Assembly (NCBI GenBank): GCA_944320485.1
Contig: CALUHQ010000058.1
Location: forward strand, 1 to 39,165
Direction of reading: 5' to 3'
Source of the DNA: Candidatus Methanomethylophilaceae archaeon
Lineage (GTDB): Archaea > Thermoplasmatota > Thermoplasmata > Methanomassiliicoccales > Methanomethylophilaceae
DNA length: 39,165 bases
Shown here: piece by piece, positions 7,557-15,839 of the stretch
Position numbering within the stretch: position 1 is the stretch's first letter
How the letters are laid out: every line of letters starts with the position of its first letter
Notes under the pieces: generated by a model
What the model saw: the letters and a program-made list of their open reading frames with translations, nothing else
The model's database searches: none
What the model was told of the DNA's origin: nothing
Program-made: the position numbers and the translations under genes

Positions 7557-8870
7557 TCACCTCGACAGGACCCATGTGTCCTTGAAACCCCCTCCCTGGG
7601 AGGAGTTTACTATGAACGAATCCGGGTTCCTTGAGAACCTGGTGAGGCCGCACCTCCAGACCATCGTGCCGTCCGCGGTGAGGACGAACGCGCGCAGGTC
7701 GGCCTTCCTGAACACCCTCTTGCCGTCCTCCAGGATGTCCAGGTCCTTGAAGTCGATGACCTCCTGGGCGATGAACCTCCTTGGCTCCCTCTCGATCAGC
7801 TCGATGAGGGCGCGCTTGTGCTCCGGGTCCAGCTTGCTGCCGAACACCACGCCGTACCCTCCGGCCTCGGCCACGTCCTTGATGACCAGGTCGTCGAAGT
7901 GCTCCAGCACGTACCTCCTGTCCTCCTCGTAGAAGGGGAGGTACGTGGGGGCGTTGTTGAGGATGGGCTCCTCGCCCAGATAGTACCTTATCATCTTGGG
8001 GACGAAGTAGTAGATCCCCTTGTCGTCGGCTATGCCGTTGCCGGGGGCGTTGATCAGAGCCACGTTACCCGCGCGGTAGGCGGACATGATGTGGGGAACC
8101 CCGATGACGGAATCCTCCACGAAGACCATCGGGTCGAGGTAGTCGTCGGATATCCTGCGGTACACCGCCCCCACCCTCTGCTTGGCTCCGTGGTAGTCCG
8201 TGTAGTAGACCACGTTGTCCTCCACGGTCAGGTCCTGGCCGGTGACCAGCACCGCGCCGGTCCTCTCCGCCAGGTACGAGTGCTCGAAGTAGGCGGCGTT
8301 GTTGCGTCCGGGCGTGAGGATTACGTTGATGCCGCCGGTGTTCACGTGGTCCATGGTCCTCCTGAGGAGGTCGGCGTAGTCGCTGTTGTCGTCCACGGCG
8401 TAGTGCTTGAAGGTGGCCGGCGAGGCCATCCTGGTGAACTTCCTCGCTATGAGCGGGTACGATGCGCCGGAGGGCACCCTGAGGTTGTCCTCCAGGACGT
8501 ACCAGGTCCCGTCCTTGGCCTGGACCAGGTCTATGCCCGATATGTGGCTGTATATGCCCTTGGGGGGCACGATACCGTCGCACTCCTTCAGATACCCCGA
8601 GGAGGTGAAGACGAACTCCTCCGGGACGATGCCGTCCTTGATGATGCGCTTCTCCCCGTAGATGTCCGCGAGGAAGCGGTTGAGGGCGTCCACCCTCTGC
8701 CTGAGCCCCCTCTCCAGGTAGTCGAACTCGTCCTTGGTGATCACACGGGGTATCGGGTCGAAGGGGAACAGCTGCTCCCTGAAGGTCCCGTCCTTGTAGA
8801 TGCCGAACTTGACACCGTATCTGGCCAGGAGGCTGTTCACGGTCTCGGTCTGCTTGAATAGGTCGTCCAT
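7557..8870 (-). CDS. Circularly permuted ATP-grasp amidoligase (COG2308)
   Basis: First gene of the operon, 437 aa, expected to use ATP to form an amide (peptide-like) bond. Family landmarks: 'YVLEDNLRVPSG' (mid-protein nucleotide/metal-binding acidic motif), 'NAPGNGIADDK', 'VIKDVAEAGGYGVVFG' (ATP-grasp lysine and glycine-rich loop), 'RKADLRAFV' and the C-terminal 'VNSSQGGGFKDTWVL', a very conserved ending. Length matches the stand-alone archaeal/bacterial members. Starts at ATG 8870. The acceptor and donor substrates are unknown; the linked transglutaminase and two M14 hydrolases suggest that its product is later processed. Confidence 0.9.
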   Translation of the reverse strand: MDDLFKQTETVNSLLARYGVKFGIYKDGTFREQLFPFDPIPRVITKDEFDYLERGLRQRVDALNRFLADIYGEKRIIKDGIVPEEFVFTSSGYLKECDGIVPPKGIYSHISGIDLVQAKDGTWYVLEDNLRVPSGASYPLIARKFTRMASPATFKHYAVDDNSDYADLLRRTMDHVNTGGINVILTPGRNNAAYFEHSYLAERTGAVLVTGQDLTVEDNVVYYTDYHGAKQRVGAVYRRISDDYLDPMVFVEDSVIGVPHIMSAYRAGNVALINAPGNGIADDKGIYYFVPKMIRYYLGEEPILNNAPTYLPFYEEDRRYVLEHFDDLVIKDVAEAGGYGVVFGSKLDPEHKRALIELIEREPRRFIAQEVIDFKDLDILEDGKRVFRKADLRAFVLTADGTMVWRCGLTRFSRNPDSFIVNSSQGGGFKDTWVLSR

Positions 8871-8974
8871 TGTCCATCACGCCGTCGGGCGTCTTCGCCC
8901 GCAGGAGCGAATCCATTTGCACGCTAAAAAAGATGACCGAAGGGATGAACTACCGCCAGGGAGATTGGAGGCGC

Positions 8975-9044
8975 GGGACCCGACCGGATGATGATCGACC
9001 GAGGCTGACCCGTGATGAGCCCTATGAGTTCTGACGGGGGTCCC
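8975..9044 (+). ncRNA. C/D box sRNA (2'-O-methylation guide)
   Basis: All four boxes of an archaeal C/D sRNA occur in order with normal spacing: C box ATGATGA (8988-8994), 10-nt guide, D' box CTGA (9005-9008), 3-nt spacer, C' box GTGATGA (9012-9018), 12-nt guide, D box CTGA (9031-9034). The ends pair: GGGACCC (8975-8981) with GGGTCCC (9038-9044), plus CCG (8984-8986) with CGG (9035-9037), giving the closing stem beside the kink-turn. It fills the only gap between two minus-strand genes and points the other way. The D guide would direct methylation opposite G9026 and the D' guide opposite the fifth base before CTGA. I could not assign an rRNA or tRNA target. Confidence 0.85.
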
Positions 9045-9046
9045 AC

Positions 9047-9595
9047 TCACTCCAGCTTGTACTCCGAGGTGTAGTCGGACATGTCGGTGTACATCAGGAA
9101 GTCGGACAGCTTCATGCCGTTCTCCCACCTCATTATGTAGTTCCCGCTGGAGGAGACGTCGAGCTTGGGCATCTTGCGGTAGAGGGTGGAGTGCCTCCCC
9201 CTGAAGTCGTGGTCGCTGGGTATGGTGAACACCCTCCAGGGGTCGCCGTGGACCGACTTGAGCCTGTACGCGTATATCGGGACCAGATGCGAACGGGTGC
9301 ACTCGTCCAGCATCGCGTCGGCCTGGTCGACGAGGCGCTGGCTCTTGCTGAAATGCATCACCGGGTCCGACGAGCTCTTGACCTCGATGGGGAAGGCGAA
9401 GTCCCACCTTATGGCCACGAGGTCTATGCCCAGGGAGCCGGCGGCGCGTATTACCAGGAAGGGATTCCTGAGCATCAGATTGTACGCCGCGGTCTCCCAG
9501 GCGTTGCAGGTCTTGACCATCCTGGCGACCGCCTTGCGGTCCCCCGTCAGGAGGGCCTTGAGCTCGCGTTCGTAGACGTCGCCGGGTGCGGTCAT
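9047..9595 (-). CDS. Hjc-like Holliday junction endonuclease
   Basis: 182 aa with the archaeal Hjc nuclease pattern: YERELK near the N-terminus (E9/E11), 'VIRAAGSLGIDLVAI' (D58) and 'FPIEVKSS' (E71, K73), i.e. the E...D...ExK metal site of the PD-(D/E)xK fold. Members resolve four-way DNA junctions in recombination. It is longer than a usual Hjc (about 120-140 aa), with roughly 25 extra residues between the first two motifs and a C-terminal extension rich in aromatic residues. Start ATG 9595 lies about 32 bp from a TATA box. A relative with another DNA-repair substrate is the alternative. Confidence 0.72.
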   Translation of the reverse strand: MTAPGDVYERELKALLTGDRKAVARMVKTCNAWETAAYNLMLRNPFLVIRAAGSLGIDLVAIRWDFAFPIEVKSSSDPVMHFSKSQRLVDQADAMLDECTRSHLVPIYAYRLKSVHGDPWRVFTIPSDHDFRGRHSTLYRKMPKLDVSSSGNYIMRWENGMKLSDFLMYTDMSDYTSEYKLE

Positions 9596-9623
9596 GCTAT
9601 CGTCATTCGATTCCGAGGACGGA

Positions 9624-9631
9624 TATATAAA
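9624..9631 (-). promoter_or_regulatory. TATA box for the Hjc-like gene
   Basis: Minus-strand TTTATATA centred about 32 bp upstream of the start codon at 9595, predicting a leader of only a few nucleotides. Confidence 0.6.
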
Positions 9632-9709
9632 CTGAATCCAGGGGTCGCCGAATGGACTGAAAACGTAGGGATGCTGGACTGATTGAATGATTATGGATGG
9701 TTGAAGGGC

Positions 9710-9735
9710 CCTCCCCGGCCCTTATCCCGGGGAGG
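9710..9735 (-). terminator. Terminator hairpin of ALP1
   Basis: Perfect 9-bp stem CCTCCCCGG / CCGGGGAGG with an 8-nt loop, 110 bp past the ALP1 stop. The same hairpin, loop included, follows ALP3 and a variant follows ALP2. There is no U-run on this copy. Confidence 0.6.
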
Positions 9736-9755
9736 AGTTTGCTGTTCAGGTTGCT

Positions 9756-9956
9756 GTGGGTTCACGCTCTCTCAGCGCGGGAGCAGATGTCACTCGTCGT
9801 TTTCGCGTCAGTTGCGTTCTTCCCTTATGATCGTAGGTTCTGTGCTCAGCTCCTCATCAGCCTGAGGGCGACGATGACCGCCATGATGACGATCAGGACG
9901 ACCAGGACGATGAGCAGGATGTCCGTGAGGGACATGTCGTCGGATCCGGTGTTGAC
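9756..9956 (-). repeat. ALP 3' end module, copy 1
   Basis: About 201 bp shared almost base for base with 21063-21264 and 28632-28833. It covers the last 36 codons of ALP1, a variable spacer of about 16 bp after the stop, and a non-coding block of about 72 bp that runs from ATAAGGGAAG to GTGAACCCAC. This copy is inverted relative to the other two. Confidence 0.92.
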
Positions 9957-12900
9957 GACGATCTCGCCGCCGGACGTGACAGCGGTGGCACCGTTTGCGG
10001 ACAGGGTGAAGGTGGTGTCGTCGGCACCGATGGTGATGGTGCCTCCGTTGGCCACGGTCTGTCCGTTGAAGGTGATGGTCGCGTTGTCGGCGTTGTAGTT
10101 GGCGTTGGCAGCGATGGTGACGGTGTGGGTTCCTACGGTGAGGAAGAACCTGTCATCAAACCAGTTCTCCAGAGTCAGGCCATCGATGTACATCGTCAGT
10201 CCGGTTCCGACAGAGATGGTTCCGTGGACGTCCCTGAGGTTGGCGGCTCCATAGACCTTGTCGGCTGTTCCGATGGCGAGATTAACACTAGTGGCAGATC
10301 CCCCATCAGCGACGGCATCGGCATCCTTCTGGGTTGCATACCATCCCATCACAGAGTCGTATCCAGACAGAGCGACATCAGCAGTAGGCAGGGCAACGTT
10401 GTAGGTGATGCGTGTACTGGCTCCCGCGATGGCAGTGGCATAGACCTCTCCATTCACGATGTAGTCGGTGGTCTCGGCATCGGAGGCTCCGGTGGCGTTG
10501 TTCCAGGCGATGACGGCTCCGCTGAGATCGGCGGAGGGGTATGCCAGGATGTATCCGTAGCTGTTGAACTCGATTGTTCCGGTGACGGTGGCGCCGTCGG
10601 CGACGACCCCGTACACAGGTGTCAGGGATGCACCGATCGTCAGGACCTTCTCGGCGGCGACGGTCAGGGTTCCGGTGAGGTAGACGTCGGCTACGAGGTT
10701 CATGTCCTCGGAGACCAGCATCGTTCCCTCGACCGCGATGGGTCCGGAGAGGGCTCCCTCATCGAACTCGACGGTTCCCTGGACCGTGACGCTGTATCCG
10801 GCATCCTCATCGTACGTTCCGTTAAGGGTTGCTCCCTTGGGGACGACGAGGGTGGCTCCGGAAGCGACGGTCAGATCATCTCCGCCGATGGCGGAATAGA
10901 CAGTGACCTCTCCGGAGGAGATGGTGGCTGCTCCGTTAATCGTTCCATCGATCATCATGACATCGACCTCGGCCTCTGTCTCGGTCTCGATGGTGGCCAC
11001 GACGGAGAATCCGTTGACCCTGACCGCGTCGACCTGTCCGGCCTCGGTGATGATGGAACCGGAGAATGTTCCGGCTTTAGCGGTGTTGAGCACCATGGCA
11101 GCATCGCTCTGACCGGCAGCAACGAGGGTCACGGAGCCGGCGACGAATGTGCTGGCCTTGGCGAGAGCACCGTTCTCGTAGATGTCGACGACTGCGATGT
11201 TCAGACTTCCGTCGTCCTCATCTGCGGTGAAGACGACGTCTCCGACGGAGACGTTTCCTGTGATGTAGATCCATCCGGAGTTGCAGTTGGCTGCAGCGTA
11301 CTCGACACTGCTGACGATATAGACGTCCTCGAGGTCGTAGACGCTCACGAAGTGGGCGCCCTCAACATCGAAGAGATAATCGTTGGACATGCCGGCGGGC
11401 TGGGAGAGGATCATGTTACCGGGCACGACGACCTCGGTCTCGTAGTCCTTCTCGGTGTTGTCGTTCCTGACGAGCTGGGATCCGTCGACGAGGATCAGGG
11501 ATCCCTCGACGGTGAGGGTCACGTCGTTCTCGGCGGCGTCGATGGTGAAGGTCTTCTCCTCGCCGGTGACGGTGACGCCCGTGGGGATGGTGAGGTCGTC
11601 CTTGATGACCACATTGTCGTTGAGGGTGATATCGGTCATTCCGGAATCGATGGCGACTCCGAGGGACATGTAGGTCCTGGCGGGATCCTCGTAGACGACG
11701 ACCTCGGCGGAGATTCCGGTGGCGGTCCTTCCGTAGGTGGACGTGAAGTTGTCGAACCTGAGGGTTCCGTCGACATCGACCTCTCCCTTGTTGCTCATGA
11801 TGGATCCGGAGGCGAAGGTGAGCTTGGCATCGGACCCGATGGTCAGAACGGCGTCCCTGAGGACGGAGACGGTCTGTCCGCTGGCGATGACGGGCTCTCC
11901 GGTGACCTCCTGGGTTCCGGAGACTGTGATGGTCTTGTTGTCCGCGGAGTCGATGACCGCGACGATGGCGTCGAAGGCTCCGTAGTGGTTGGTGTACACC
12001 CTCTCGGTGGAGGGGCCGCTGGTGACGGTGTAGTATGTGGCGTTGATGACACCGTTGCCGGTTGTCTTGATGGCGTTGTTGGTTCTGTTGTCCTCTCCGC
12101 CAGCGACAATCTCCCCGGTGACGGTGAGCTCACCGGAGACGGTGATGGTCGCGCCCTCGGTGACGGCGTTGACGGTTCCGGAGACGAGGACGTCGCCGGC
12201 GATGGTCAGTGCGGCCTCGTCGAGGTCGACGGTTCCGGAGACGGTGAGTCCGTATCCGTAGTCCTTGTCGTAGACGTATCCAGTGATCATCGTCGCAACG
12301 TCGGAGATTGTTCCGGAGACGTCCATGGAGGCGATGTACTTCCTGTCCTCGCCGGTTCCGACGGTGGCGACCTTGACGGTGACGACCATGTTCTCGGCAC
12401 CCTCGACGGTGATGCTGTTGCCCTCGAGGACGCTTCCGGTGGTCTTGCCCTTGACAGCGGTCGCGACGCCGTTGTCACTGACGGTGAGTGCTCCGGCGAC
12501 GGAGGTCACGTTGAGGGTGATGCCGTCGTAGACGACGATGGTGGCGGTCGTTCCGACCTTTCCGTCGACTGCGACCGTTCCCTTGTCCAGGATGGTTCCG
12601 GAGAAGGTTCCGTTCAGGTTGAGGGTTCCCTCGACGGTGAACTTGCCAGCGGTGATGTTCAGGTAGTTGTCCTGCCCGTACCTCTGGTCGGCGGCGGCCA
12701 GCGTCATGGTTCCGGTGACTGTGACGTTACCGGCGGAATCGATGCCCGCGCCTCCCTGCAGCTTGCTGACAGTCAGCTCGCCGGAGACGGTCACGTTGGA
12801 CTCGGCGTCGAAGACGAGCTTGCCGGCCACGTCCATGGTTCCGGAGACGTCCAGGGTACCGCACTCGTAGACGGTCAGGGTGATTCCGGAGTTGATGGTG

Positions 12901-15587
12901 ACGGCGCCGGTGACGCTGAGGGTTCCGTAGACCTCGACATCGTCGGTGGGGACACCGCTGAGGATCAGGGTGGTTCCGTATCCGACCTTGACGTTGGAGG
13001 TGGTGTTGTCGTAGGTGACATCCGCGTTGTCGACGGTGATGACGGAGCCCTTGTCCTCGTCGCTGCCGACGATCATGAAGATCTTGGAATCGACGATGTT
13101 GAGCTCGGCACCGTTCGCGACCATGATCTTGGAGGCGTTATTGCCCTCGGCCTGGTCCAGGACGGACTCGGTGATGTTGACGATGGTCCTCTCGCCGGTG
13201 ATTGTGAGCTTTCCGCCGGTTTCGAAGATGATGTTCTCACCGACGAGGTTGAGCTCCTCGGAGAGGTTGGATATGATGATCTCGGAGTTGATGACGAGGG
13301 TGAGTCCCTTGCCGATGCTCTCGAGGAAGTTGGACTGGTTAACAGTCACCTTGGAGTCGCTGATGTCGTTGATGGTGATTCCATCGGCGACGAAGGGCCT
13401 GAGGGCGTCCACATCGATGGCGTAGACGCTGCCGTTACCGATGATGCACTTGTTGGCCGTCACATTGGCGCCCATGGTGACGGTTCCGAAGACGTACAGT
13501 TTTCCGTTGGTGGTGTCGATAGCACCCTGTTCGTATGTTCCCTTGGTCTCGTCTCCGGTAGGCTCGACGTAGGTTGCTGTGAACTCCACCTCGGTTCCGG
13601 AGAGGATGATGAGGACTCCGTTGGTGTCGAAAGTGATCTTATCGGCGATGTCCGCATCTCCGATTGCCACCTGGCCCATGATCTTCACATCATCGGCGAG
13701 AGCGACGATCGTGACTGTAGACTCTGTGTAGATGGTGTTCTGACCGCTCGTGACGGGGGTAGCGCTTCCCCTAACAGAGACGATTCCAGCGGTGTTGTTG
13801 AACACGGCATCCTGCTTCTCAGTGAGCTGAATCTCGGAACCCTCGGGTGTGATGACCGTGACGGTATCAATCAGAGATCCAGCCAGAACAACATCCCCAT
13901 CGACAATCTCGATTGTGCTGACGGGCTCGAAATAGTACTTGAACGTACCGTTGTTGGCTACGCGGAAGCTGTAATCATTGATTGCTGTAGAATCAGCAAC
14001 TATGCCTCCGACTCCGCTGATGGTACCGTTGTTGGTGAATGTTCCGATTGCGGCGTACTCGATTCCGTCTCCCAGGACTACTTCTGCACCCTGGGCTATG
14101 GTCACGTTGTTGAAGGTGACCTTTCCACTACCGGAGAACTCCACCTTGCCCATGATGGTCGTGTTGTTGATCTTGACGTCCGCGGTGCCCTTTCCGGTGA
14201 TGGCTGCGTCCTCGATGGTTCCCGTGATGATGACGGAACCGCCGGTGACGGTGAAGCTTCCGGTGGCACCGGTGAGCGTTACATCGGATTTCGCGCCCTC
14301 GGCACCTCCCGATACGGTGAACGTAGCATCGGCGACGCCCTTGATGACGACCGATCCGCCCTCTGCGACATCGAATGTCGCACCCTGCTCGAGCACGACG
14401 TCGGTTCCGATGGTCAGCGTCCCGTTCTCGGGGACCTCGAGGGTTGTCGTGGATGTGATGGTTCCCTCGGCGATTGCGACGTCGGTCACGGTTCCGTTGA
14501 ATGCACCGTTGACGGCGTCGGCATCTACGGTTCCATCAGCGTTGTTGGCGACGATTGTTCCGATAGTGATTGAAGTGGTTGTAGAACCGCTGGTGGCGAT
14601 GTCTGTAGCCTCGTGTCCCTCCCAAGCGACGTAGACAGGTGCATCGCTGTTGGATGTGACGATGATGGCCTTGGCGCCATCGGCAGTGGACTCGGTGACG
14701 ACATCGGTGTCGATGATGTAGACGGCCATCGAATCGACCTTGGCAGGTCCGACATATCCGTTGTTGATGGTAATGGCGGAGTAGCTTCCACCGCTCTCGC
14801 CGCTGCCGACGGTGTCGACCTTGGAGAATCCGGGGGCGGTGATGGAGCTTCCGGTGATGGTGACGGTTCCGGCCTTGATCTCAAGGGCGGAATCATGTGT
14901 GGATGTGGTGGTGATGGTACAGTTCTCGATAACCGTGTTCTGGACGGTTCCGAGGTAGATTCCGATCTCCGCGGTCTCGATCTCGCAGTTGCTGAAACTG
15001 GCGCTGGCGATTGTCCTGTTGCTCAGCCAGAACGCGGAGGCGGTGGCATCGACGGTGGCATCGGTCACGACGACCTTGTTGTCATAGGAGTTGGCGTCCA
15101 TGCCGTACCATATGAAGGCATAGTCTCCGGCGGTGTACTGTCCGCCAGTGATCGTGAGATCGCAGTTCGCAGCCCTGAAGAAGACGATGCGCTGGTCCGC
15201 ATTGATAGCGCTTCCATCCTTCTCGCCAATGATGGTGAGATCGACTTCGGGCACTCCTGCGCTTGCATTCGCACCCTCGTTGTAGAACATGTTCTTGACA
15301 GAACTTGTGCTGGATAGTTTGTATCCGTTGAGGTTGATGGTGAGACTCTCTTTGAGGTTCACACTCTCGCCCAGAACGACGTCATCCTGGAGGGTGATGA
15401 CGCCGTTGTCATCTGCCAGGTTGAGGAACTCTTTGGCGGACATCCCCTCAGTGGAGGAATCCGTGCCAGTTTCTGTGGCCTGGACGTTGTCGGAGAGGAC
15501 GACTGCGGCACCCACTGCGACGAGAATCATCGCAAGTATTGCCACGAGAAGCTTCCCCGTGTTCGTCTGTTTTTCCATTGCTATCAT
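9846..15587 (-). CDS. Giant adhesin-like surface protein, ALP1
   Basis: 1913 aa. Signal/anchor helix at residues 12-31, then an N-terminal right-handed beta-helix-like part (pectin-lyase type: 'LTINLNGYKL', 'NCDLTITGGQYTAGDYAF') and over a thousand residues of short Val/Thr/Gly/Asp-rich strands of the type 'G-T-(L/V)-x-V-x-G'. An Ig-like segment precedes the C-terminus ('ITFNGQTVANGGTITI'). It ends in 'NTGSDDMSLTDILLIVLVV', a membrane helix and RLMRS. The protein is probably anchored at both ends or released by cleavage and displayed on the cell surface, where it may bind host or neighbouring cells; the ligand is unknown. I choose ATG 15587 because the same MIA(I/M)EK start, leader and palindrome occur in ALP2 and ALP3, preceded by AAAGGAG. 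Confidence 0.9.
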   Translation of the reverse strand: MIAMEKQTNTGKLLVAILAMILVAVGAAVVLSDNVQATETGTDSSTEGMSAKEFLNLADDNGVITLQDDVVLGESVNLKESLTINLNGYKLSSTSSVKNMFYNEGANASAGVPEVDLTIIGEKDGSAINADQRIVFFRAANCDLTITGGQYTAGDYAFIWYGMDANSYDNKVVVTDATVDATASAFWLSNRTIASASFSNCEIETAEIGIYLGTVQNTVIENCTITTTSTHDSALEIKAGTVTITGSSITAPGFSKVDTVGSGESGGSYSAITINNGYVGPAKVDSMAVYIIDTDVVTESTADGAKAIIVTSNSDAPVYVAWEGHEATDIATSGSTTTSITIGTIVANNADGTVDADAVNGAFNGTVTDVAIAEGTITSTTTLEVPENGTLTIGTDVVLEQGATFDVAEGGSVVIKGVADATFTVSGGAEGAKSDVTLTGATGSFTVTGGSVIITGTIEDAAITGKGTADVKINNTTIMGKVEFSGSGKVTFNNVTIAQGAEVVLGDGIEYAAIGTFTNNGTISGVGGIVADSTAINDYSFRVANNGTFKYYFEPVSTIEIVDGDVVLAGSLIDTVTVITPEGSEIQLTEKQDAVFNNTAGIVSVRGSATPVTSGQNTIYTESTVTIVALADDVKIMGQVAIGDADIADKITFDTNGVLIILSGTEVEFTATYVEPTGDETKGTYEQGAIDTTNGKLYVFGTVTMGANVTANKCIIGNGSVYAIDVDALRPFVADGITINDISDSKVTVNQSNFLESIGKGLTLVINSEIIISNLSEELNLVGENIIFETGGKLTITGERTIVNITESVLDQAEGNNASKIMVANGAELNIVDSKIFMIVGSDEDKGSVITVDNADVTYDNTTSNVKVGYGTTLILSGVPTDDVEVYGTLSVTGAVTINSGITLTVYECGTLDVSGTMDVAGKLVFDAESNVTVSGELTVSKLQGGAGIDSAGNVTVTGTMTLAAADQRYGQDNYLNITAGKFTVEGTLNLNGTFSGTILDKGTVAVDGKVGTTATIVVYDGITLNVTSVAGALTVSDNGVATAVKGKTTGSVLEGNSITVEGAENMVVTVKVATVGTGEDRKYIASMDVSGTISDVATMITGYVYDKDYGYGLTVSGTVDLDEAALTIAGDVLVSGTVNAVTEGATITVSGELTVTGEIVAGGEDNRTNNAIKTTGNGVINATYYTVTSGPSTERVYTNHYGAFDAIVAVIDSADNKTITVSGTQEVTGEPVIASGQTVSVLRDAVLTIGSDAKLTFASGSIMSNKGEVDVDGTLRFDNFTSTYGRTATGISAEVVVYEDPARTYMSLGVAIDSGMTDITLNDNVVIKDDLTIPTGVTVTGEEKTFTIDAAENDVTLTVEGSLILVDGSQLVRNDNTEKDYETEVVVPGNMILSQPAGMSNDYLFDVEGAHFVSVYDLEDVYIVSSVEYAAANCNSGWIYITGNVSVGDVVFTADEDDGSLNIAVVDIYENGALAKASTFVAGSVTLVAAGQSDAAMVLNTAKAGTFSGSIITEAGQVDAVRVNGFSVVATIETETEAEVDVMMIDGTINGAATISSGEVTVYSAIGGDDLTVASGATLVVPKGATLNGTYDEDAGYSVTVQGTVEFDEGALSGPIAVEGTMLVSEDMNLVADVYLTGTLTVAAEKVLTIGASLTPVYGVVADGATVTGTIEFNSYGYILAYPSADLSGAVIAWNNATGASDAETTDYIVNGEVYATAIAGASTRITYNVALPTADVALSGYDSVMGWYATQKDADAVADGGSATSVNLAIGTADKVYGAANLRDVHGTISVGTGLTMYIDGLTLENWFDDRFFLTVGTHTVTIAANANYNADNATITFNGQTVANGGTITIGADDTTFTLSANGATAVTSGGEIVVNTGSDDMSLTDILLIVLVVLIVIMAVIVALRLMRS

Positions 15588-15592
15588 AGCAA
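15578..15592 (-). promoter_or_regulatory. Palindrome spanning the ALP1 start codon
   Basis: Perfect 7-bp dyad TTGCTAT-N-ATAGCAA centred on the G of the ATG. The same dyad sits at the start codons of ALP2 and ALP3, although the codons that follow differ in ALP1. Too tight a loop for an RNA hairpin; a protein-binding site or chance conservation are the options. Confidence 0.5.
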
Positions 15593-15839
15593 CATCTGCT
15601 CCTTTCATTTGGACTGTAATGTCTGTAATGCTCCAGAATCGATGATTGAACACCGTTTCCGGGGCATCCCGACGTCACAGTCGGCAGGCTGGAATCAATA
15701 CAGGCTAAGCCTATTATCGACCCGCTGCAGAAATCCCATCCTGCATCCGAACGCGTTCTGACGCTTCGGATAAAGGGACTTATGCGCAACAGTTTAAAAA
15801 GATATGCTAGGAGCGTACGAAGGATGTACAAACTGATTG
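15588..15839 (-). promoter_or_regulatory. ALP1 leader and promoter region
   Basis: 252 bp without a gene. On the minus strand there is a TATA-like TTTTTAAAC at 15792-15800, about 205 bp before the ALP1 start, which would give a leader of roughly 180 nt. The ribosome site AAAGGAG and the ALP leader GGAGCAGATGTTGCT directly precede the ATG. Nothing else recognised. Confidence 0.5.

Noticed and set aside
10125..14573. 1482-codon open frame on the plus strand opposite ALP1
   Set aside because: Its product is an Asp/Gly/Ser/Val low-complexity chain with no domain, as expected from the reverse complement of Thr/Val/Asn/Gly-rich repeats with biased third positions. ALP1 has signal, anchor and paralogues.
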